Shown here: piece by piece, positions 42,152 to 50,967 of the stretch | Layout of the letters: every line of letters begins with the position of its first letter | Position numbering within the stretch: position 1 is the first letter of the stretch | Source of the DNA: Frigoribacterium sp. Leaf186 | GTDB lineage: Bacteria; Actinomycetota; Actinomycetes; Actinomycetales; Microbacteriaceae | DNA length: 64,000 bases | Direction of reading: 5' to 3' | Assembly (NCBI RefSeq): GCF_001423905.1 | Contig: NZ_LMPQ01000012.1 | Span: 119,398-183,397, forward strand | The notes under the pieces: generated by a model | Seen by the model: only the letters and a program-made list of their open reading frames with translations | Told to the model about the DNA's origin: nothing | The model's database searches: none | Translations under genes and position numbers: made by a program

Positions 42152-42157
42152 AGCCTA
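42152..42157 (-). promoter_or_regulatory. -10 box for fbaA
   Basis: TAGGCT on the minus strand would give a leader of about 30 nt containing the strong AAGGAG site. Confidence 0.45.
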
Positions 42158-42186
42158 GTCAGGGCTCGACGGGCGCGTGCCGTGAA

Positions 42187-42214
42187 GGCGGGGCCGTCCG
42201 GGGACGGCCCCGCC
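42187..42214 (-). terminator. terminator of the surface protein gene
   Basis: GGCGGGGCCGTCC pairs with GGACGGCCCCGCC (13-base arms, two-base centre, effectively 12 bp and a 4-nt loop) seven bases beyond the stop. Confidence 0.65.
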
Positions 42215-42220
42215 GTCACG

Positions 42221-45200
42221 TCAGTCCGTGCCGGGACCGCCCGAGTCCGGAGACCCGGGGGCCGGAGCGACCGTCTCGTCCGGTCGGCGTCGCCGCCGGG
42301 CCATCACGAGGCCGAGGGCGAGTGCGACGAGGGCTGCGGCTGCGGCTGCTGCCGGTGCCGCCCCGGTGAAGGCGAGACGCAGGCGACCATCGGCGGGGCC
42401 AGCCGCCCGGTCGGTGCCCTGGTCGCGGCCGGGCGACGAATCGCCGTCGACGGGCGGGTCGACGGTCTCGCCGGGCGGGTCGACCGTCTCGCCGGGCGGG
42501 TCGACGACCTCCGGGGCCGGCAGGGCGCCGGCGTCGACGTCGTCGACGTCGGAGACGCCCACGAGCGCACCGCCGGCGTCGTCGAGGCGGGTCAGTTCGG
42601 CCTCGGCGTCGCCGTCGGTTCCGGCGTCCGAGTCGCGACTCGGGTCGTCGCCGACGTGCGGAGTCGTCCATCCGCCCTCGACGGCTCCGAAGTCGACGAC
42701 GTAGTCGCCGGGGCGCAGCGAGTCGAACTGGTAGACCCCGTCGGCGTCGGTGGAGACGGCTCTCGCGACCGGCTCGCCTCGGTCGTCGGACCCGGTCAGT
42801 CGGACGGGATGGTCGGCCAGGCCGGCCTCGTCGTCCTGGCGGATGCCGTCGGAGTTCGCGTCCTGCCACACGATGCGACCGATGCTGCCCCCGACGGCAG
42901 TCGTCCGGGCGACGGGGGAGTGCGCGAGCCAGTCGATGCCGCGGGCCCGCATGCCGAAGGACGACGCCCAGACGTCGCCGGAACCGTCCAGCCCGTCGGC
43001 GGCCAGGACGAGCTCGTGGCTGACGGCCGTTCCGGCGGGGACGGCCGAACCGCGATCGATCCGGACAGCTGTGACCTCGGCGAGAGCGCCCGGGCAGCCC
43101 GTCGACCCGAAGTCGCCCTGCGCACACCAGCGGGTCGAGCCGCCCGGCGCGTTCGAGGCGTCGTCGGGGTCGTCGACGACGGACGTCGGGGGCGTGTTCG
43201 TGTACAGGACGGCCTCGGTGTCGTGGACCGTCGCGACCGGCGCGGTGAGGACCGGTCGGACCGTCGCCTCCGTGCCGCGGTCGTCGCCGTCGTGCGGCAG
43301 GCTCGTGATGAGCGAGGTGCCGGTCAGGGACTCGGACCCGATGTTCGTGTACGTCAGTCGGAACGTCGCCTGGTCGCCGACGATGCGCACGTCGTGGTCG
43401 ACCGTCTCGTCCACGTCGAACCCGCTGCCGGCCAGGACGTGCACCGCACGATCGGTCACGCGTCGATCGGGTGAGGACACGTCGCGAAGCGATTCGATGG
43501 TCGCCGAGTTCGTCGCGTCGATCCCCGGCGTCGCCGTCGTGAAGCGGGCCGAGAACGTGAGGGGGGCCAGCGCGTCGTTCACCTCGACGGGATCGAACGA
43601 CCAGGTCAGGCGCTGGCGGGTCACGCCGTCGACCACGATCTCGTCGATGACGGGCTCCGTCGACGCGGAGCCCGGGACGTAGATCGAACCGACGGGCAGG
43701 AGGTCGCGGATCGTCAGCTTCTCGGGGACGCGGTCGTCCGATGCGTTGGTCAGGGTGGGATAGAGAGCGTAGGTGAGGGTTCCGCCGGCGGTCACGTACG
43801 TCGTCTCGTCGGGGGTGTCTGACGCGTCGTGCCCGGGGTCGACGACGGCGCTCGTGATGCGGGCCGCGTTGCTCGTCACGCTGAGGAAGTCGGCCCAGTT
43901 GCCGTTCGCGGCGACGGGGTCGCCCGTGTCGTGCGTCCACCGGCTCGCCCGGTCGCGCCGGACGCTGGAGAAGATGCGGAGGCGCGTGTCGTTGGCGAGA
44001 CGGTCGACGGCGGTCAGGTGCACGTTGAACGTGATGCTCGTGTTGCCGGGGTGGTCGTAGCTCCACCGGACCGCCCCGACGGCCGAGGGCCCTCCGGGGA
44101 CGTCGCGAGGGTCGTCGTACCAGCCGAGGGCGTCGTCGCAGGTGGCGTCGCGTGCGACCTCGGGGTCGGACCCGTCGAAGGCCGCGTACTGGGGACGGCC
44201 CGTGACGCCGGACCGGTTCGACGACGCCCACGTCCCCGGCGTGTTCTCGCGGAGGGTCTGCGTCGTGTTGTCGAACACGGCGCACACCTGCGAACCCGAC
44301 CACGTCGACAACCCGCGGTTGTTCAGCGACGTGCTGCTCAAGAGGGTCTGCGCGGGGGTGACGTACGGTTCGTCGTACTTGCCCGACATCGTGAACGACG
44401 TCATCGTCTCGTCGTTCCATCCCAGGTAGCGGAGGGAACCGCTCACGCCCGCGCTCTCGAGGATGTTCCGGTCAGCGGAGTTGTCCTCGGTCGGCTCGGA
44501 TGCCCCGTCGTAGTTGGCCTGCCCGCTGATCGAGGTCGCCGTGAGGTCGCGGTAGGTGTTGCGGGTCGTGAGGGACTGACCCAGGGGAGGAGTTGGCACC
44601 CACAGGCTGACGTAGGCCGAGACGACGTAGGGGGACACGCCACCGGTGATCTGGCCACCCGAGACGCTCCGGGTCGGGATGGACGACAGGCTCGTGTCGG
44701 CTCCCGAGATGGTGATGCTGACGGGCTCGCCCGGAGCGTTCTGGGTGCAGGTGATCGTCCCCGAGTCGACGACGTTGCGCTCGCCTCCGCCGACCCCGCC
44801 TGGTGCCGCGGGGATCTGGCCCGTGTTGACCCCGCACGCGGCGTCCGTGTCGGTCGCCAACAGGACGGCGGGGCTCGGCTCGCCGCCGTACATGGCCGAG
44901 ACGTCGTCGATCAGGGTGATGTCGCCCTGGAGGCCTTCGTAGCCGAGGAGGCCGTCGCCCGGGACGAGCGACTGCCAGTCGATCTGCAGCGGGTAGACGA
45001 TGCGGAAGCCCGGCGTCGAGCCGTCAGGCCCGGTCGCAGCGGCGAACGAGGTGACCGTCCGGTTCATGGAGACGTTGAACCGCGGCACGGCCGAGACCCT
45101 GACGTCGGACACGGGGGCGGTGACGGGGGCTCGATCGGGCGCCTCGAGCTGGAACGTGGGTCGCAGCATGCTGCCCGCGGAGACGTCACGGTCGACAGAG

Positions 45201-45625
45201 GCGACGATGCTCAGGGTGCGAACGCCGGTCGACAGAGGGGCGAGCGAGCAGCGCAGGGTCTGCCCCGTCACGGCCGAGCCGGGGAGGCACTCGCCGGGGA
45301 GCGTCGACCAGGTCAGGCCGTCGGGGGCCGTCGCGATGATCTCGCCCCCGACGGCGTCACCCGTCGTCGTGCCCACGGTGACGCCGTAGACGACGGCGTC
45401 GTTCGTCCTGACGATGCCGTTCTGTGGCCCGCTGTCGCCACCGGGTACGTCGTTCGGGGTGAACGGGCCGATGCCGTCGGACGCCAGCCGCACCGACAGG
45501 CTCAGGTTGTCGGACGTGGGGGCTTCGGGCGCGGCGTTCGCGGCGTCGACGGCGATCAGGGAGAGGCTCGCGCTGAGTGCCAGGGCGACGGCCACTGGTC
45601 GGCGGAGCCGTGTGTTTGGTTTCAT
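42221..45625 (-). CDS. LAFTG-anchored surface protein with SdrD B-like domain
   Basis: A 1134-residue secreted wall protein. It has a signal peptide (about 8-31, ending ANAAPEA), a long beta-rich region of DUF11/adhesin-like modules (about 35-900), an SdrD B-like module (about 905-985: GRIVWQDANSDGIRQDDEAGLADHPV and DADGVYQFDSLRPGDYVV), a repeated spacer (DPPGETV twice), and a sorting signal LAFTG near 1085, then a membrane helix and RRRRR, with an extra 20-residue tail. LAxTG suits class E sortases. The ATG at 45625 follows GAGAGG. The shared 92-bp promoter region with glpX is unusually AT-rich and holds a palindrome. The role, probably adhesion or surface coat, is inferred. No sortase gene is in the window. 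Confidence 0.82.
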   Translation of the reverse strand: MKPNTRLRRPVAVALALSASLSLIAVDAANAAPEAPTSDNLSLSVRLASDGIGPFTPNDVPGGDSGPQNGIVRTNDAVVYGVTVGTTTGDAVGGEIIATAPDGLTWSTLPGECLPGSAVTGQTLRCSLAPLSTGVRTLSIVASVDRDVSAGSMLRPTFQLEAPDRAPVTAPVSDVRVSAVPRFNVSMNRTVTSFAAATGPDGSTPGFRIVYPLQIDWQSLVPGDGLLGYEGLQGDITLIDDVSAMYGGEPSPAVLLATDTDAACGVNTGQIPAAPGGVGGGERNVVDSGTITCTQNAPGEPVSITISGADTSLSSIPTRSVSGGQITGGVSPYVVSAYVSLWVPTPPLGQSLTTRNTYRDLTATSISGQANYDGASEPTEDNSADRNILESAGVSGSLRYLGWNDETMTSFTMSGKYDEPYVTPAQTLLSSTSLNNRGLSTWSGSQVCAVFDNTTQTLRENTPGTWASSNRSGVTGRPQYAAFDGSDPEVARDATCDDALGWYDDPRDVPGGPSAVGAVRWSYDHPGNTSITFNVHLTAVDRLANDTRLRIFSSVRRDRASRWTHDTGDPVAANGNWADFLSVTSNAARITSAVVDPGHDASDTPDETTYVTAGGTLTYALYPTLTNASDDRVPEKLTIRDLLPVGSIYVPGSASTEPVIDEIVVDGVTRQRLTWSFDPVEVNDALAPLTFSARFTTATPGIDATNSATIESLRDVSSPDRRVTDRAVHVLAGSGFDVDETVDHDVRIVGDQATFRLTYTNIGSESLTGTSLITSLPHDGDDRGTEATVRPVLTAPVATVHDTEAVLYTNTPPTSVVDDPDDASNAPGGSTRWCAQGDFGSTGCPGALAEVTAVRIDRGSAVPAGTAVSHELVLAADGLDGSGDVWASSFGMRARGIDWLAHSPVARTTAVGGSIGRIVWQDANSDGIRQDDEAGLADHPVRLTGSDDRGEPVARAVSTDADGVYQFDSLRPGDYVVDFGAVEGGWTTPHVGDDPSRDSDAGTDGDAEAELTRLDDAGGALVGVSDVDDVDAGALPAPEVVDPPGETVDPPGETVDPPVDGDSSPGRDQGTDRAAGPADGRLRLAFTGAAPAAAAAAALVALALGLVMARRRRRPDETVAPAPGSPDSGGPGTD

Positions 45626-45639
45626 GAGCACCTCTCTTC

Positions 45640-45653
45640 GTGCATAAATGCAC
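45640..45653. promoter_or_regulatory. palindrome in the surface protein/glpX divergent region
   Basis: GTGCAT-AA-ATGCAC, 14 bp, lies 15 bases upstream of the surface protein start, within an AT-rich patch. It could be an operator for the surface protein; its minus-strand reading overlaps a possible -10 (TTTATG). Confidence 0.35.
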
Positions 45654-45704
45654 TGTTGGTCATGAAACATATCGCATGACATCCGTCTGGACAACCCCGG
45701 GGGC

Positions 45705-45710
45705 TAAGCT
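45705..45710 (+). promoter_or_regulatory. -10 box for leaderless glpX
   Basis: TAAGCT is seven bases before the ATG at 45718, which decides that start over two upstream in-frame candidates. Confidence 0.5.
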
Positions 45711-45717
45711 CGTGGAC

Positions 45718-46716
45718 ATGGCCGACTCGTCTTCTGGAACCCTGTACGCGCACCCCGACCGCAACCTCGGCATGGAGCTGGTGAGGGCCACCGAAGCCGC
45801 GGCGATCCGGTCGGCGCCGTTCATCGGCAAGGGCGACAAGAACGCCGCCGACAAGGCCGCCGTCGACGCGATGCGGAAGTTCCTCGGGACGGTCGCCTTC
45901 GACGGCGTCGTCGTGATCGGCGAGGGCGAGAAGGACGAAGCGCCGATGCTCTTCAACGGCGAGCACGTCGGCAACGGCTTCGGCCCGGCCTGCGACATCG
46001 CCGTCGACCCGATCGACGGCACGAGCCTCACCGCAGCGGGTCGCATGAACGCCCTCTCGGTCATCGCGGTCAGCGACCGGGGCAGCATGTACGACCCCAG
46101 TGCCGTGTTCTACATGGACAAGATCGTCACCGGCCCCGAGGGCAAGGGCATCATCGACCTCGACCGTCCGATCGGTGAGAACATCACCGCCCTGGCGGCG
46201 GCCAAGGGCATCGCCGTCGAGGACATGCAGATCGCGGTGCTCGACCGCCCGCGTCACGCCGACCTGATCGCCGAGATCCGGGCCGTGGGCGCCTCGACGC
46301 GCCTCCTGCTCGACGGCGACGTCGCCGGCGGCATCAACGCGGCTCGCCCCGACTCGCGCATCGACATGTGCGTCGGCGTCGGTGGCACCCCCGAGGGCAT
46401 CATCACCGCCTGCGCGGTCAAGGCCCTTGACGGTCTCATCCTCGCCCGGCTGGCACCCAAGGACGACGCCGAACGACAGAAGGCGATCGACGCCGGTCAC
46501 GACCTCGACCGCGTGCTCGACCAGGACGACCTCGTCACGGGCGACAACGCGTACTTCGTCGCCACCGGTGTCACCGACGGTGCCCTCGTCGCGGGCGTCA
46601 CGCGCAAGCAGGGCATGATCCGCACCTCGAGCATCGTGCTGCGGTCGCACTCGGGCACCATCCGCCGGGTCGAGGCCGACCACCTCGTCTCGAAGTGGTA
46701 CGGCGAACAGGCCTGA
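45718..46716 (+). CDS. glpX: class II fructose-1,6-bisphosphatase
   Basis: Gluconeogenic phosphatase giving fructose 6-phosphate. The 332-residue protein shows the lithium-sensitive phosphatase pattern: VIGEGEKDEAPML, VDPIDGTSLTAAGR, LLLDGDVAGGIN and VGVGGTPEGIITACA. Length is typical. It is divergent from the surface protein gene and closed by the strongest hairpin of the window (46728-46767). In mycobacteria glpX (Rv1099c) lies beside fum and DUF4245; here it has moved about 8 kb from them. Confidence 0.95.
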   Translation: MADSSSGTLYAHPDRNLGMELVRATEAAAIRSAPFIGKGDKNAADKAAVDAMRKFLGTVAFDGVVVIGEGEKDEAPMLFNGEHVGNGFGPACDIAVDPIDGTSLTAAGRMNALSVIAVSDRGSMYDPSAVFYMDKIVTGPEGKGIIDLDRPIGENITALAAAKGIAVEDMQIAVLDRPRHADLIAEIRAVGASTRLLLDGDVAGGINAARPDSRIDMCVGVGGTPEGIITACAVKALDGLILARLAPKDDAERQKAIDAGHDLDRVLDQDDLVTGDNAYFVATGVTDGALVAGVTRKQGMIRTSSIVLRSHSGTIRRVEADHLVSKWYGEQA

Positions 46717-46727
46717 CCCCCACGAGA

Positions 46728-46767
46728 CGACGACGGACGCCCGGCTTCGGCCGGGCGTCCGTCGTCG
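46728..46767. terminator. 18-bp perfect hairpin with TTCG loop
   Basis: The arms at 46728-46745 and 46750-46767 pair exactly over 18 bp around a UUCG tetraloop. It lies between convergent glpX and rmuC; there is no T-run. Confidence 0.85.
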
Positions 46768-46863
46768 CGCCGTGAGCAGAGCTCAGCCGGGGTGACCGTC
46801 GTGCGGCCGCGACCCTTGGGGGGTCACGGACCGGAGAGGCCGGAGGCTGCCGATGCCGTGACG

Positions 46864-48132
46864 TCAGTCGCCGCCTCCCTCGCCGTCGGCGAGCGCCGAG
46901 GCCAGCTCGGGGGCGGTGAGTTCGCGCGGGGTCTCGTCGATCGTCGTGGGGCTCGCCAGGACCTTCGACTCGTCGAGCATGGTGAGTCGGCGGGCCGACG
47001 GCAGGACCGTCCGTTCGAGTGACCCGACGAATCGGTTGTAGTCGGTGACGCCTGCCCTCAGCGACCGGCCGAGTTTGTCGACGTGACCGGCCATGGTCGA
47101 CAAGCGACCGTAGAGTTCGCGGCTGAGGTCGAAGAGTTCTTTGGCCTCGGCGGTGACGACGTCCTGCTGCCAGCTGAACGCCACGGTCTTGAGCACCGAC
47201 CAGAGGGTGACGGGAGAGGCGAGGGCGACGCGCTTCTGGAAGGCGTAGTCCATCAGGGCCGGGTCGGCCTCGAGTGCGGACGACACGAGCGACTCGCTGG
47301 GGATGAAGGCGATGACCAGCTCGGGGGACGAGTCGAGCCCGGCCCAGTACGTCTTGCCGGCCAGGGCGTCGACGTGCGCCCTCAGGGCCTTGACGTGCTG
47401 GCGCACGAGCTGGTCACGCCGGGCCCCCTCGTCGCCGGTGGCGGACGACGGGATGGCGCTGGCCTCGAGGTAGGCCGAGAACGGCACCTTGGCGTCGACC
47501 GCGATGTTCTTGCCGCCGGGGAGGTGGACGACCATGTCGGGCCGACCGGACCCGGCGTCCGACGTGACGGAGCTCTGGACGTCGAAGTCGACTCGTTCGA
47601 TCAGGCCGGCCGCCTGGACGACGTTGCGCAGCTGCGTCTCGCCCCACACGCCGCGTGTGTTGTTCGCCTTCAGCGCCGACGCGAGGGTCTCGGCCGTCCC
47701 GCGCAAGCGCTCGCCCGATTCGGCGGTGGCGCGGAGCTGCTCGCTGATGGCGCCGTACTGCCGGGTGCGTTCGGCCTCGAGCTGGGCCACCTTCTGCTGG
47801 ACGGCGTGCAGGCTCTCGGCCACCGGGCTGAGCGCGACGAGCACCTGGCCGTCCGACCGGGTCCTCTCGGCCTCGGCGATGCGGACGTCACGGAGGCGGT
47901 CTTGGAACTCGCGCAGGCGGTCTTCTTGTTGGGCGATCTGCCGCCGGTACTGGTCGTCTTGGGCGTCGAGGCGCTCACGGGCGCCGTCGGCGACGGCGCG
48001 GGCGGCGGCCAGGTCGGCGGCCAGTCGGGACGACGTCTCGATCGAACGGGAGCGTGCGACCATCCCGCCCACGAGGGCACCGATGACGAGACCGAGGAGG
48101 AGGGCGAGGAGCAGGGCCACCGATGACGACAT
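46864..48132 (-). CDS. rmuC: RmuC family DNA recombination protein
   Basis: A membrane-tethered protein linked in E. coli to limiting DNA inversion. The 422-residue product has one N-terminal membrane helix (about 4-24), a coiled coil (about 40-130, AERLDAQDDQYRRQIAQQ-like heptads), and the RmuC nuclease-like domain (about 150-350) with KANNTRGVWGETQL, GRPDMVVHLPGGKNIAVDAKVPF and AFIPSE. The Asp and Asp-x-Lys of the PD-(D/E)XK-like core are visible. The ATG at 48132 has no ribosome-binding site but has CACACT six bases upstream, a weak leaderless pattern. It lies 91 bp downstream of an exonuclease gene on the same strand. Confidence 0.92.
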   Translation of the reverse strand: MSSSVALLLALLLGLVIGALVGGMVARSRSIETSSRLAADLAAARAVADGARERLDAQDDQYRRQIAQQEDRLREFQDRLRDVRIAEAERTRSDGQVLVALSPVAESLHAVQQKVAQLEAERTRQYGAISEQLRATAESGERLRGTAETLASALKANNTRGVWGETQLRNVVQAAGLIERVDFDVQSSVTSDAGSGRPDMVVHLPGGKNIAVDAKVPFSAYLEASAIPSSATGDEGARRDQLVRQHVKALRAHVDALAGKTYWAGLDSSPELVIAFIPSESLVSSALEADPALMDYAFQKRVALASPVTLWSVLKTVAFSWQQDVVTAEAKELFDLSRELYGRLSTMAGHVDKLGRSLRAGVTDYNRFVGSLERTVLPSARRLTMLDESKVLASPTTIDETPRELTAPELASALADGEGGGD

Positions 48133-48223
48133 GGGGCGAGTGTGGCAGCGACCACCGACAGCGTGCGTCTCGACGCTGCCCCTCGACGCTGCCCCTCGAG
48201 CCGCCCCCCAGGGGCGGTGTGCG

Positions 48224-48853
48224 TCAGCCGAGGGCCATGGGGCGACGGTCGACCCAGGCCACGCCTGGTGCCACGGGCGCGGTGGCGGGGTGCAGCACCT
48301 TGATCTTGACGGCGGCGATCGACGCGAGTTCGGCGACGTCGGCCGCACCGTGGAAGAGGGCCGCGTGGGCGACGATCGCTGCGCACGCCTCGGCGTCGGC
48401 GAGGGCGTCGTGGTGCGAGAAGGCGTCGAAGCCCGCGGCGGTCGCGGCGACGGGCAGTCGGTACGAGTCGAGAGAGTAGGTCTTGCGGGCGACCTGCAGG
48501 CTGCACAGGTACGACCACGGGGGAGGGGTGAGCCCGGTCACCGCGCAGGCGGCCTTGATGACGCCCATGTCGAAGCCCGCGTTGTGCGCGACGAAGACGT
48601 CGTCGCCGGCGAAGTCGGCGAGCAGTTCGAACTGCTCGGCCCAGCCGAAGGCGCCGACCACGTCGCTCGCGACGATCCCGTGGATGCGGGTGTTCCACTC
48701 CGAGAACTCGTCGTGCCCGGCCGGGGGAGAGATCAACCAGCCGACCTTGTCGACGACGACGCCTTCGCGGACCTTGACGAGGCCGACGGAGCAGGCGCTG
48801 GCGCTGCTCGAGTTCGCGGTCTCGAAGTCGATCGCGGTGAAGTCGATGGGCAT
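48224..48853 (-). CDS. DnaQ-like 3'-5' exonuclease
   Basis: A 209-residue DEDDh-family exonuclease. ExoI is FTAIDFETANSSSASACSVG, ExoII is VFVAHNAGFDMGVI, and ExoIII is HHDALADAEACA, giving the full Asp, Glu, Asp and His-x4-Asp set. It resembles exonuclease-domain proteins outside the polymerase III core (no polymerase-binding C-terminus). The ATG at 48853 is taken for lack of a better site. With rmuC downstream it may form a small DNA maintenance pair. Confidence 0.9.
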   Translation of the reverse strand: MPIDFTAIDFETANSSSASACSVGLVKVREGVVVDKVGWLISPPAGHDEFSEWNTRIHGIVASDVVGAFGWAEQFELLADFAGDDVFVAHNAGFDMGVIKAACAVTGLTPPPWSYLCSLQVARKTYSLDSYRLPVAATAAGFDAFSHHDALADAEACAAIVAHAALFHGAADVAELASIAAVKIKVLHPATAPVAPGVAWVDRRPMALG

Positions 48854-48972
48854 TGACTCATGCTCTCACGCGCCTCCGACACCGCCTCCGCGGTCACGGA
48901 CGGGCACCGTGCCGTCCTCAGGCGACGCGGCCCCGACGGCACGGCTCGACAGGCCCGGTACGCTTGACCCTC

Positions 48973-50046
48973 GTGGCTCTCACTATCGCGATCGTCGGAC
49001 TGCCCAACGTCGGCAAGTCCACCCTGTTCAACGCCCTGACCAAGAACCAGGTGCTGGCGGCGAACTATCCGTTCGCGACCATCGAACCCAACGTGGGCAT
49101 CGTCAGCCTGCCCGACCCGCGCCTCCAGGTCTTGGCGGGCCTGTTCGGCAGTGAGAAGACGCTGCCGGCACCGGTGTCGTTCGTCGACATCGCCGGCATC
49201 GTCAAGGGGGCGAGCGAGGGCGAGGGGCTCGGCAACAAGTTCTTGGCGAACATCCGCGAGGCCGACGCCATCGCCGAGGTCGTCCGCGGCTTCGACGACC
49301 CCGACGTCGTGCACGTCGACGGCAAGGTCGACCCCGAGAGCGACATGGGCACGATCAACACCGAGCTCATCCTCGCCGACCTCGAGACCGTCGAGAAGGC
49401 GCTCGTCCGCTACGAGAAAGAGCTGCGCCTCAAGCGCGTCGAGCCGATCGTGCACGAGACGGCCGTGGCCGCCAAGGAGGCGCTCGAACGAGGCGAGGCC
49501 CTCTCGGCCACGAGCATCGACCTCGAGCCGATCCGCGAACTCGGGTTGCTCACCGCGAAGCCCTTCATCTACGTCTTCAACGTCGACGAGGCCGTGCTGA
49601 CCGACGAGGGGCGCAAGGCCGAGCTGCAGGCCCTCGTCTCGCCGGCCGAGGCGATCTTCCTCGACGCGCAGGTCGAGTCCGAGCTGATCGGCCTCGACGA
49701 CGACGACGCCGCCGAACTGCTCGCCTCGCTCGGGCAGGACGAGTCGGGCCTCGACCAGCTCGCCCGCATCGGCTTCGAGACGCTCGGCCTGCAGACCTAC
49801 CTGACGGCCGGCCCGAAAGAGACCCGCGCCTGGACGATCGGCAAGGGCTGGAAGGCCCCTCAGGCGGCCGGTGTCATCCACACCGACTTCGAGAAGGGCT
49901 TCATCAAGGCCGAGGTCATCTCGTACGACGACCTGGTCGAGACCGGCTCGATCGCCGAGGCCCGCTCGGCAGGCAAGGCCCGCATCGAGGGCAAGGAGTA
50001 CGTCATGCAGGACGGCGACGTGGTGGAGTTCCGCTTCAACAACTAG
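48973..50046 (+). CDS. ychF: ribosome-binding ATPase YchF/OLA1
   Basis: An Obg-related P-loop NTPase that prefers ATP and binds ribosomes. The 357-residue protein has IAIVGLPNVGKSTLFNALTK at its N-terminus, the G2-G3 region NYPFATIEPNVG and FVDIAGIVKGASEGEGLGN, NVDE in the place of NKxD, a coiled-coil insert, and the TGS domain ending TDFEKGFIKAEVISYDDL. Length is standard. TACGCT (48959-48964) eight bases before the GTG at 48973 suggests a leaderless mRNA. Its last codons (GTGGAGTTCCGCTTC) recur 808 bp downstream. The mycobacterial equivalent is Rv1112, near ispH. Confidence 0.95.
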   Translation: MALTIAIVGLPNVGKSTLFNALTKNQVLAANYPFATIEPNVGIVSLPDPRLQVLAGLFGSEKTLPAPVSFVDIAGIVKGASEGEGLGNKFLANIREADAIAEVVRGFDDPDVVHVDGKVDPESDMGTINTELILADLETVEKALVRYEKELRLKRVEPIVHETAVAAKEALERGEALSATSIDLEPIRELGLLTAKPFIYVFNVDEAVLTDEGRKAELQALVSPAEAIFLDAQVESELIGLDDDDAAELLASLGQDESGLDQLARIGFETLGLQTYLTAGPKETRAWTIGKGWKAPQAAGVIHTDFEKGFIKAEVISYDDLVETGSIAEARSAGKARIEGKEYVMQDGDVVEFRFNN

Positions 50047-50118
50047 GCGTTCTTCGCGGTGTGGACGAGTGTTCTCTGGGCACCTGTGAACTTTTCGTCC
50101 GCGGTGCTTCACTGGGTC

Positions 50119-50715
50119 ATGGCCGTCTCACCGATGTTCCCGCTGGGATCAGTGCTGTTCCCGTTCGTGCCCATCCAGCTGCGCATCTTCGAACCTCGGT
50201 ACCTCACGTTGGTCGGCCGCTTGCTCGACGAGGATGAACCCGAGTTCGGCGTCGTCCTCATCGAGCGCGGATCAGAAACCGGGGGTGGCGACCAGCGCGC
50301 CTCGGTCGGGACGATGGCGCGTCTCGTGAGCGCCGCCGCGGGCGCCGACGACCTGTTCATCGTCGGCTTGGGGACCCGGCGGTTCACGGTCGAACGGTGG
50401 GTCGACGAGGATCCGTTCCCGCGGGCCGAGCTCTCGATCCTGCCGGATCTCGAATGGTCCGAGAAGCTCGCACCCCTTCGGGACCAGGCCGAAGCAGCTG
50501 TCCGCCGCTTGATCGTTCGCGCCGCGGGGCCCCAGTCGGATGACGACATCGAGCTGTCGGACGATCCCGTCGCAGCCGTCTGGCAACTGGCGGCGATCGC
50601 CCCGCTGGGTGATTACGACAGTTACACCCTGTTGAGGTCGACGACCTTGGGGGAACTCCTGCGTCGACTGATCGATCTGGTCCTCGAGGCCGAGGAGCTC
50701 TGGTCCGCCGAGTGA
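50119..50715 (+). CDS. stand-alone Lon substrate-binding-domain protein
   Basis: A 198-residue protein with the Lon N-terminal fold: FPLGSVLFPFVPIQLRIFEPRY at the start and VGLGTRRFTVERW in the middle, without ATPase or protease parts. Such free-standing domains are frequent in actinobacteria; the function is unknown. Codon choice differs from the neighbours: GAT, GAA, GGA, TCA and CCT codons are common here and rare in ychF, pointing to later acquisition. There is no ribosome-binding site; TTCACT five bases before the ATG may support a leaderless start. It lies between the two ychF-tail copies. Confidence 0.82.
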   Translation: MAVSPMFPLGSVLFPFVPIQLRIFEPRYLTLVGRLLDEDEPEFGVVLIERGSETGGGDQRASVGTMARLVSAAAGADDLFIVGLGTRRFTVERWVDEDPFPRAELSILPDLEWSEKLAPLRDQAEAAVRRLIVRAAGPQSDDDIELSDDPVAAVWQLAAIAPLGDYDSYTLLRSTTLGELLRRLIDLVLEAEELWSAE

Positions 50716-50828
50716 GGCTTCTCACCACCGTTCACCACCTCTGGGGTTCCGCGGCAACTCATGCTGGTCGGCCCAGGTGTCCATGCTTCGCAAGGACATT
50801 CACAGGTCATGCTTCGGATGGTCGGAAC

Positions 50829-50924
50829 TCGGTGGAGTTCCGCTTCGACAACAAGTCGGGGTCGCTGGCTGACTTCTCGGGCTTCGGCATGAAACGACCG
50901 GGTGGCGCTCAGCCGGTTCGATAG
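50829..50924 (+). pseudogene. remnant matching the ychF 3' end
   Basis: GGTGGAGTTCCGCTTC followed by G/A then ACAAC repeats the end of ychF (50022-50043) at 21 of 22 bases. In frame it reads SVEFRFDNKSG and continues about 25 codons to a TAG. A frame from the GTG at 50712, overlapping the previous stop, runs through it, but the first half has no resemblance to any family I know. I read it as a gene fragment left by recombination. Confidence 0.45.
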
Positions 50925-50967
50925 ATGAAGCCGTTGCCGGCCTCCGCCTGGCGTGCCGTGAACTCTT

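Noticed and set aside
43829-45679. Open frame of 616 codons opposite the surface protein gene
   Set aside because: The minus-strand gene has a signal peptide, known modules and sorting signal; the plus-strand product is low-complexity Arg/Gly/Val.
50119-50715. Lon protease
   Set aside because: Only the substrate-binding domain is present; there is no ATPase or Ser-Lys protease part and the gene ends cleanly.
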